This document shows positions 28,571 through 34,331 of a stretch of 34,331 nt of DNA, piece after piece. The position numbers and the translations under genes were made by a program. Location: NCBI GenBank assembly GCA_030834185.1, contig JAURFT010000010.1, positions 1-34,331 of the forward strand. Direction: 5' to 3'. The stretch is from Candidatus Nanopelagicales bacterium (GTDB lineage: Bacteria > Actinomycetota > Actinomycetes > S36-B12 > UBA5976). Within the stretch, counting starts at the first letter, position 1. Each line of letters begins with the position of its first letter. Below the pieces are notes generated by a model that worked only from the letters and a program-made list of their open reading frames with translations, was not told the origin of the DNA and made no database searches.

Positions 28571-30438
28571 CGGTCCGTCCTCATATCGGATGATTCTGCC
28601 AGAATTGAGTCATCTGCGTGCAAATCAGCGAAAATTTTTGTGGCTAATTTAGGGCCAATACCAGCAATCTCAGCCAAATCATCAATTGAAGCTGCCCGTA
28701 ACCCTTTGGCACCGCCAAATTTCGCAAGCAGCAGTTTTCGCTTCTGCGGACCTACTCCCTCAATTTCATCAAGCAAGCTGTGAACAGCTGCTTTTGATCG
28801 CTTCAAGCGATGATGCCGAATAGCGCGCCTATGGGTTTCGTCTCGAATTTGCTGCAGTAAATACAGTGAGCTGGAATCCCTTGGTAGCACAATTGGAGAC
28901 TTCGCTGCTGGTAACCAAACCTCTTCGAGTCTTTTCGCTAATCCAATTGTTGGAATTTGTAAACCATTAGCTGCTAAAACTTCAGCTGCAGCCTGTGCCT
29001 GCCAAGGGCCGCCATCTATCACAAGTAGCCCAATTGGATATCTAGTGGATGATTCTTTGAATTTTTCAACTTTTCTTGATATGACTTCACGAACTCCAGC
29101 TAGATCATCTCCTGGAGTTTGTAAAACATACGATCGATATTCGCTCCGAGCTGGAAGTGCATCTTCAAAAACAACAACAGCGGCAACTCTATTTGTTCCC
29201 TGTAGATGCGAAACATCAACACATTCAATTCGTAGCGGCGGAGCAGGTAGATTCAAAACATCAGCTAAATTCTGCAAAGCGATACTGCGGCTATTCAAAT
29301 CAGCTAGCACTGATTTGCTTTGCGTTTCGAGGGCGGACTTGGCATTATCGATTGTCAATGCTGCTATCCGAGCTTTTTCACCTCGCATTGGCAGATGCAG
29401 TGAAAAATTTTTGCCAGAAAGTGAATTCAGAGCATTATTTAATTCACTTAGATCATCTGAGATTCCTGCAATATAAATTTGCTTTACTAGATCAGTGGCT
29501 AAGGCGTATCTTGAGAGAATGAACTCAGCTACAATTTCAAAATTAGATAACTGGCTATACACATCAGCGAGGAATCGTTGTTCACCTGTAACTCGACCAT
29601 TTCGAATATGCAAGAGTGAAATAACGGTATTAAGTTCACTGCTCGCGATTCCGATAAAATCAGCAGTCAAATCCCGCTCTATAGATACAGCACTTTTTTT
29701 AAGTATAGATTCAACTGCCTGAATTTGATCTCGCAATTTACCAGCATCTTCAAATCTTTGATCAGCACTTGCTTGCTTCATCTTAAATTCCAGCTTTTCC
29801 AAGACAACACCATGCCCACCATCTAGAAACTGCACTAATTCGTTCATCACCTGCTTGTGGCTAACTTCATCGATATTTTCAGTGCAAGGAGCAGAGCATT
29901 TTTCTATGTGGCCCAATAGGCATGCTCTACCTTGCTTCTTATGAGAGTTAAAAACGCCCACTGAGCAAGATCGAACTGGGTAAACCTTTAGCAGCGAATC
30001 AATAGCATTTCTAATATCTGATGGATTTGGATATGGTCCAAAGTATCGGGCACCCGGTATGGATTTCCGACGCGTAGAAAATATACGAGGCACCTCATCT
30101 TTTAAAGTGATGCAAAGAAATGGGTAAGATTTATCATCTCGAAATCGAATATTGTATTTAGGTTTAAATTCATTGATTAACGAATGTTCCAGTTGCAGAG
30201 CCTCTGCCTCAGTATTTACTAGCGTCCAAATTACGGTATTCGCTTGACCTAACATCGCTGCAGTTCTTGGGTCTAGATTGATCGGATCCTGAAAATATGA
30301 ATTTAACCTCGAGCGCAAATTTTTGGCCTTACCAACATAAAGGATCTGTTCTTTGTCCTCTTGGTTAGCAATAAATCGATACACCCCTGGTGAAGCTGGA
30401 ATAGCTGTGGATGTCGGCTGCCACGGGTATCTTTTCAT
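28567..30438 (-). CDS. uvrC: Excinuclease ABC subunit C
   Basis: PGVYRF...LYVGKAKNLRSRLNSYF GIY-YIG domain, CSAPC, UVR domain, C-terminal HhH. Confidence 0.96.
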   Translation of the reverse strand: MKRYPWQPTSTAIPASPGVYRFIANQEDKEQILYVGKAKNLRSRLNSYFQDPINLDPRTAAMLGQANTVIWTLVNTEAEALQLEHSLINEFKPKYNIRFRDDKSYPFLCITLKDEVPRIFSTRRKSIPGARYFGPYPNPSDIRNAIDSLLKVYPVRSCSVGVFNSHKKQGRACLLGHIEKCSAPCTENIDEVSHKQVMNELVQFLDGGHGVVLEKLEFKMKQASADQRFEDAGKLRDQIQAVESILKKSAVSIERDLTADFIGIASSELNTVISLLHIRNGRVTGEQRFLADVYSQLSNFEIVAEFILSRYALATDLVKQIYIAGISDDLSELNNALNSLSGKNFSLHLPMRGEKARIAALTIDNAKSALETQSKSVLADLNSRSIALQNLADVLNLPAPPLRIECVDVSHLQGTNRVAAVVVFEDALPARSEYRSYVLQTPGDDLAGVREVISRKVEKFKESSTRYPIGLLVIDGGPWQAQAAAEVLAANGLQIPTIGLAKRLEEVWLPAAKSPIVLPRDSSSLYLLQQIRDETHRRAIRHHRLKRSKAAVHSLLDEIEGVGPQKRKLLLAKFGGAKGLRAASIDDLAEIAGIGPKLATKIFADLHADDSILAESSDMRTDR

Positions 30439-30439
30439 A

Positions 30440-33271
30440 TCAGTGGGATTTCATTGCCAAACCAAGAAATTTTCCGGTGTAACTAGCTTTTACTTTAGCT
30501 ACTTCTTCAGGTGTTCCTTCTGCCACCATATAACCGCCTTTGGATCCACCCTCGGGACCTAGGTCAATTATCCAATCACTAACTCTTATTACATCTAGAT
30601 TGTGTTCAATAACAACAACTGTATTGCCCTGATCCACTAGGCGGTTTAAAACTTCAAGTAATTTGCGCACATCTTCGAAATGCAAGCCAGTAGTTGGTTC
30701 ATCCAGGACATAGAATGTTTTACCAGTTGATCTGCGTTGCAATTCAGTGGCTAGCTTTACTCGCTGAGCTTCGCCGCCAGAGAGAGTGGGAGCGCTTTGT
30801 CCTAAGCGAACATAGCCCAACCCAACATCCATTAGTGTTTTTAAATAACGTGATATAGATGGAATCATCTCAAAGAAATCAAGAGCCTGCGAGATAGGCA
30901 TTTCTAAAATATCCGAAATAGACTTATTTCTATATAAAACTTCTAAAGTTTCACGGTTATATCGCTTTCCATGGCAAACTTCACAAGGAACATAAACGTC
31001 TGGTAAGAAATTCATCTCAATCCGGATTGTGCCATCCCCCGAGCACGCTTCACATCTTCCACCTTTAACATTGAATGAAAAACGTCCAGGTTGATAGCCG
31101 CGTATTTTTGCCTCTTCAGTATCTGCGAACAATTTTCGAACCGAATCAAAGACGCCGGTGTAAGTTGCAGGATTTGATCTAGGCGTTCGGCCAATAGGGC
31201 TTTGATCAACGTGAACTATTTTATCTAATTGATTCATTCCCTGGATGCGCTTGTGTTTTCCGGGAACAGTTGTAGCTCCGTTGAGCTCCTTTGCTAAACC
31301 AGCGTGTAAAACGTCATTAACTAATGTGCTTTTTCCGCTGCCACTTACACCAGTTACGCAGGTCAATACTCCAAGTGGAAATTGCACATTAACTTTTTTT
31401 AAATTATTGGCCTGAGCTTCAATGACAGCGATTGCTTTGGATGGATCAACTTTACGGCGAACCTTAGGTGTTTCGATCAATTTAATTCGAGCTAGATATT
31501 TACCTGTTTCAGAACGAGGATTTTCAAGCATTTCATCAAAACCACCCGAATGAACAATTTCACCCCCGTACTCGCCAGCCCCAGGTCCAATATCCACTAT
31601 CCAATCTGCAGCCCGAATAGTGTCTTCGTCATGCTCGACAACAATAAGGGTGTTTCCTAAATCTCGAAGGCGTTCTAGGGTAGCAATTAGTCGCTCATTA
31701 TCACGCTGATGCAAACCGATACTTGGCTCATCTAGGACATAAAGAACTCCCACTAATCCTGCACCAATCTGTGTGGCTAATCGAATTCGCTGTGCTTCGC
31801 CCCCGCTTAGGGACCCGGCAGCCCGCTCAAGACTTAAGTAATCAAGTCCAACATCCAATAAAAACCTCAGTCGTTCTTGAATCTCTTTAAGAACCCTTGC
31901 TCCAATTAAAGCTTCCTTTTTAGTTAGCTTTACGGCATCAATCCACGCTGATAGTTCACCAATAGACATGCCCGAAAGATCTGCAATTGATTTTGTATGC
32001 AACTTAACAGCCAAAATCAAAGGCTTTAATCGTGTTCCATGACAAGACTCACAGGGATTTTCTCGCATGTATCCTGCAAACCGATCCCGAGACGAATCTG
32101 ATTCGGCCTCTAGATGTCTGCGTTGTAAATATGGAATCACACCTTCAAACACGGTATTAAAACTCCTGGCGCGGCCATGTCTATTTTTATACCTAACAGT
32201 AATTTCTTCACCAGTGCCGTGCATTATTAATTTGCGAAATTTTAAGGGCAATTTATGCCAAGGCGTATTAAAGTCGATTCCATTTTCTTCACACAATGTG
32301 AACATAACTTTGTGGTAAAAATCAGCCATCATTCCAGATGACCATGGCGCTATTACTCCCTCTGCTAATGACAATTCAACATCATTAACAACTAATTGTT
32401 CATCGACAACCATTTGAATACCAAGCCCGGAACAATCAGCACAAGCCCCAAAGGGTGAATTAAATGAAAAAGATCTGGGTTCAAGTTGATCGTAGCTAAC
32501 TCCGCATTTGGTACAGGCCAGATGCTCACTAAACAAAACAATTTCTTTGTCGCCAGGAAATTCAATAAGTACATTGCCATGCCCTAGCTTCAAAGCAGTT
32601 TCAACCGAATCGTTGATTCGGGTTCTGGCTGTTGTTTGAACAGTTAGCCTATCGATAATCAAATCTATGCTGTGTTTTTCTTGCTTCTTTAATTTTGGGA
32701 CTTCACTTAAATCATATATTTCACCATCTACTTTGGCACGCGCAAACCCTTGTGTTTGAAGGGAGCGCAGTAGATCAATGAATTCACCTTTACGTGCTTG
32801 AACAACTGGAGCCAAAATCATGAATTTTCGACCATTTTCAAACTCAAGGATTCGATCCACTATCTGCTCTGCAGATTGCCTTGCAATTAGGATTCTACAA
32901 TCAGGACAATGCGGAGTGCCTATTCTGGCATAAAGCAAGCGTAAATAATCATGCACTTCAGTTATGGTTCCAACTGTTGAGCGAGGATTTCGATTGGTTG
33001 ATTTTTGATCAATTGAAACTGCTGGCGACAATCCCTCGATGAAATCAACGTCTGGTTTATCCATTTGTCCCAAGAATTGTCGCGCATATGCACTCAAAGA
33101 TTCAACATATCTACGTTGACCCTCGGCGAAGATAGTGTCAAAGGCTAATGAAGACTTGCCTGAACCGCTTAGCCCTGTGAAAACAATTAACTTATTTCTG
33201 GGTAACTCAAGATCTACGTTTTTTAAATTGTGCTCTCTCGCCCCTCGAATGACCAGTTGATCTGACATCAC
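30440..33271 (-). CDS. uvrA: Excinuclease ABC subunit A
   Basis: [35 protein letters not shown], zinc-finger cysteine sets, two ABC signatures LSGGEAQR. Confidence 0.98.
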   Translation of the reverse strand: MMSDQLVIRGAREHNLKNVDLELPRNKLIVFTGLSGSGKSSLAFDTIFAEGQRRYVESLSAYARQFLGQMDKPDVDFIEGLSPAVSIDQKSTNRNPRSTVGTITEVHDYLRLLYARIGTPHCPDCRILIARQSAEQIVDRILEFENGRKFMILAPVVQARKGEFIDLLRSLQTQGFARAKVDGEIYDLSEVPKLKKQEKHSIDLIIDRLTVQTTARTRINDSVETALKLGHGNVLIEFPGDKEIVLFSEHLACTKCGVSYDQLEPRSFSFNSPFGACADCSGLGIQMVVDEQLVVNDVELSLAEGVIAPWSSGMMADFYHKVMFTLCEENGIDFNTPWHKLPLKFRKLIMHGTGEEITVRYKNRHGRARSFNTVFEGVIPYLQRRHLEAESDSSRDRFAGYMRENPCESCHGTRLKPLILAVKLHTKSIADLSGMSIGELSAWIDAVKLTKKEALIGARVLKEIQERLRFLLDVGLDYLSLERAAGSLSGGEAQRIRLATQIGAGLVGVLYVLDEPSIGLHQRDNERLIATLERLRDLGNTLIVVEHDEDTIRAADWIVDIGPGAGEYGGEIVHSGGFDEMLENPRSETGKYLARIKLIETPKVRRKVDPSKAIAVIEAQANNLKKVNVQFPLGVLTCVTGVSGSGKSTLVNDVLHAGLAKELNGATTVPGKHKRIQGMNQLDKIVHVDQSPIGRTPRSNPATYTGVFDSVRKLFADTEEAKIRGYQPGRFSFNVKGGRCEACSGDGTIRIEMNFLPDVYVPCEVCHGKRYNRETLEVLYRNKSISDILEMPISQALDFFEMIPSISRYLKTLMDVGLGYVRLGQSAPTLSGGEAQRVKLATELQRRSTGKTFYVLDEPTTGLHFEDVRKLLEVLNRLVDQGNTVVVIEHNLDVIRVSDWIIDLGPEGGSKGGYMVAEGTPEEVAKVKASYTGKFLGLAMKSH

Positions 33272-34275
33272 TTGTCATTTCGTTTTTCAGCTTGATATTG
33301 CTTAATCTCTGCAAGTTCTTCACCAATAACTACAGGTATGGCTCGCACCTTTCTGGTGGCACGCAGAGAAGTGACAACTGTGATAGCTAAAGTAGCAATG
33401 ATTACACCAAGTGAAGCCATCGTTGATATCTCTGGAACATCTATCCCTTGCTCATGAATAGCATGCAGAGTTAGTTTTACACCAATGAAAGCCAGAATAA
33501 AGGCTAATCCATAAGATAAATAGATTAGTCTCTCCAATAAGCCATCAAGCAAGAAATACATCTGCCTTAAACCCATCAGCGCAAAAGCATTTGCGGTAAA
33601 AACTATATAAGGTTCATCTGTCAAACCAAAAATTGCAGGAATGCTATCTAAAGCAAATACGATATCAGTCATGAACAATGAGATGACAACAATCACCATC
33701 GGGGTGAACATAAATTTTCCATCTATTTTGACAGAAAATTTATTGTCATGGTATTCGCTTGTAATTGGAAGGCGTTTTTCTAAGAAATTTACTAAACCAG
33801 AATCTTCGGCTTTATCACGCTCACCGTGCTTAAAGACAAGTTTAAATGCTGTAAAAATAAGAAAACCACCAAAGATGAAAAACATCCAGGAGAAACGCTC
33901 AATAGCTGCAGCCCCAATTAAAATAAAGATGAATCTGAGAATCAATGCACCAACTATTCCTAATTGTAACAACATCTGTACATACATGCCGGGAACAGAA
34001 AAGGATGCCATTATCAATATAAATACAAATAGATTATCAACACTCAAACTCAGCTCTGTTATATAACCTGCGATAAATTCCAAGCCCAAATCAGCGCCCA
34101 TAAAAATCCATAGCCCTATGCCAAAAGATATTGCAGCAGTAACATAGATCGAGACCCAAGTAACTGCTTCCTTAAAAGGTACAACATGTGGATGGCGGAT
34201 GGCGTAAATGGATTCAAGGGTGTAAACCAAAACAACTACAACGATAGTTACGGCCCACAACCAACTAGGAATCAT
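33268..34275 (-). CDS. TerC/Alx family integral membrane protein
   Basis: [19 protein letters not shown] and [18 protein letters not shown] motifs; multi-TM. Confidence 0.92.
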   Translation of the reverse strand: MIPSWLWAVTIVVVVLVYTLESIYAIRHPHVVPFKEAVTWVSIYVTAAISFGIGLWIFMGADLGLEFIAGYITELSLSVDNLFVFILIMASFSVPGMYVQMLLQLGIVGALILRFIFILIGAAAIERFSWMFFIFGGFLIFTAFKLVFKHGERDKAEDSGLVNFLEKRLPITSEYHDNKFSVKIDGKFMFTPMVIVVISLFMTDIVFALDSIPAIFGLTDEPYIVFTANAFALMGLRQMYFLLDGLLERLIYLSYGLAFILAFIGVKLTLHAIHEQGIDVPEISTMASLGVIIATLAITVVTSLRATRKVRAIPVVIGEELAEIKQYQAEKRNDK

Positions 34276-34331
34276 TTTTTACCTTCTGTCTTAGGACTTT
34301 TTGGGAGAATACCAGCAGCTTCCAAGGTTTT
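34272..34331 (-). CDS. C-terminal fragment of an upstream ORF (unidentified), truncated by window edge
   Basis: Minus-strand frame ...[22 protein letters not shown] ends in an ATGA overlap with the terC start, like most junctions here. Confidence 0.45.
   Translation of the reverse strand, partial: KTLEAAGILPKSPKTEGKK

Noticed and set aside
29045-29476. 143-aa plus-strand ORF opposite uvrC
   Set aside because: Antisense shadow of the UvrC frame.
33641-34066. 141-aa plus-strand ORF opposite terC
   Set aside because: Antisense shadow; Ile/Asn/Lys-rich complement of TM helices.

Overview
AT-rich actinobacterial chromosomal segment of housekeeping genes. Small, tightly packed genes and the gene order suggest a streamlined, acI/Nanopelagicales-like lineage, but this is inference. 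Blocks in order: (1) mshC (truncated by the window edge), SCO1664-like, DUF3090, histidine phosphatase, uppP, M20 peptidase; (2) tRNA-Leu(GAG); (3) VKOR, DUF4916/NUDIX-like, Bax-inhibitor-1; (4) ABC ATPase divergent from an uncharacterised ORF plus serB; (5) fabG-fabI; (6) DUF3099 and SURF1; (7) complete sufR-B-D-Rieske-C-S-U-T operon; (8) ctaA, an ATP-grasp protein and ctaB; (9) tkt; (10) gap-pgk-tpiA-secG-rbpA; (11) terC-uvrA-uvrC-rapZ-whiA. I see no mobile elements, CRISPR arrays, phage genes or rRNA. I do not see a clear new defence or biosynthetic system. The best second-look items are: an uncharacterised ORF translationally coupled to serB; an ATP-grasp enzyme embedded between the heme A synthesis genes; a ~13-residue insertion in the Rossmann region of GAPDH; apparent loss of yvcK between whiA and rapZ, and of the tal/zwf/opcA/pgl block next to tkt; overlapping divergent 5' ends of sufR and ctaA; a perfect 10-bp palindrome at the fabG promoter; and extreme compaction (many ATGA junctions, convergent genes sharing stop codons without terminators).
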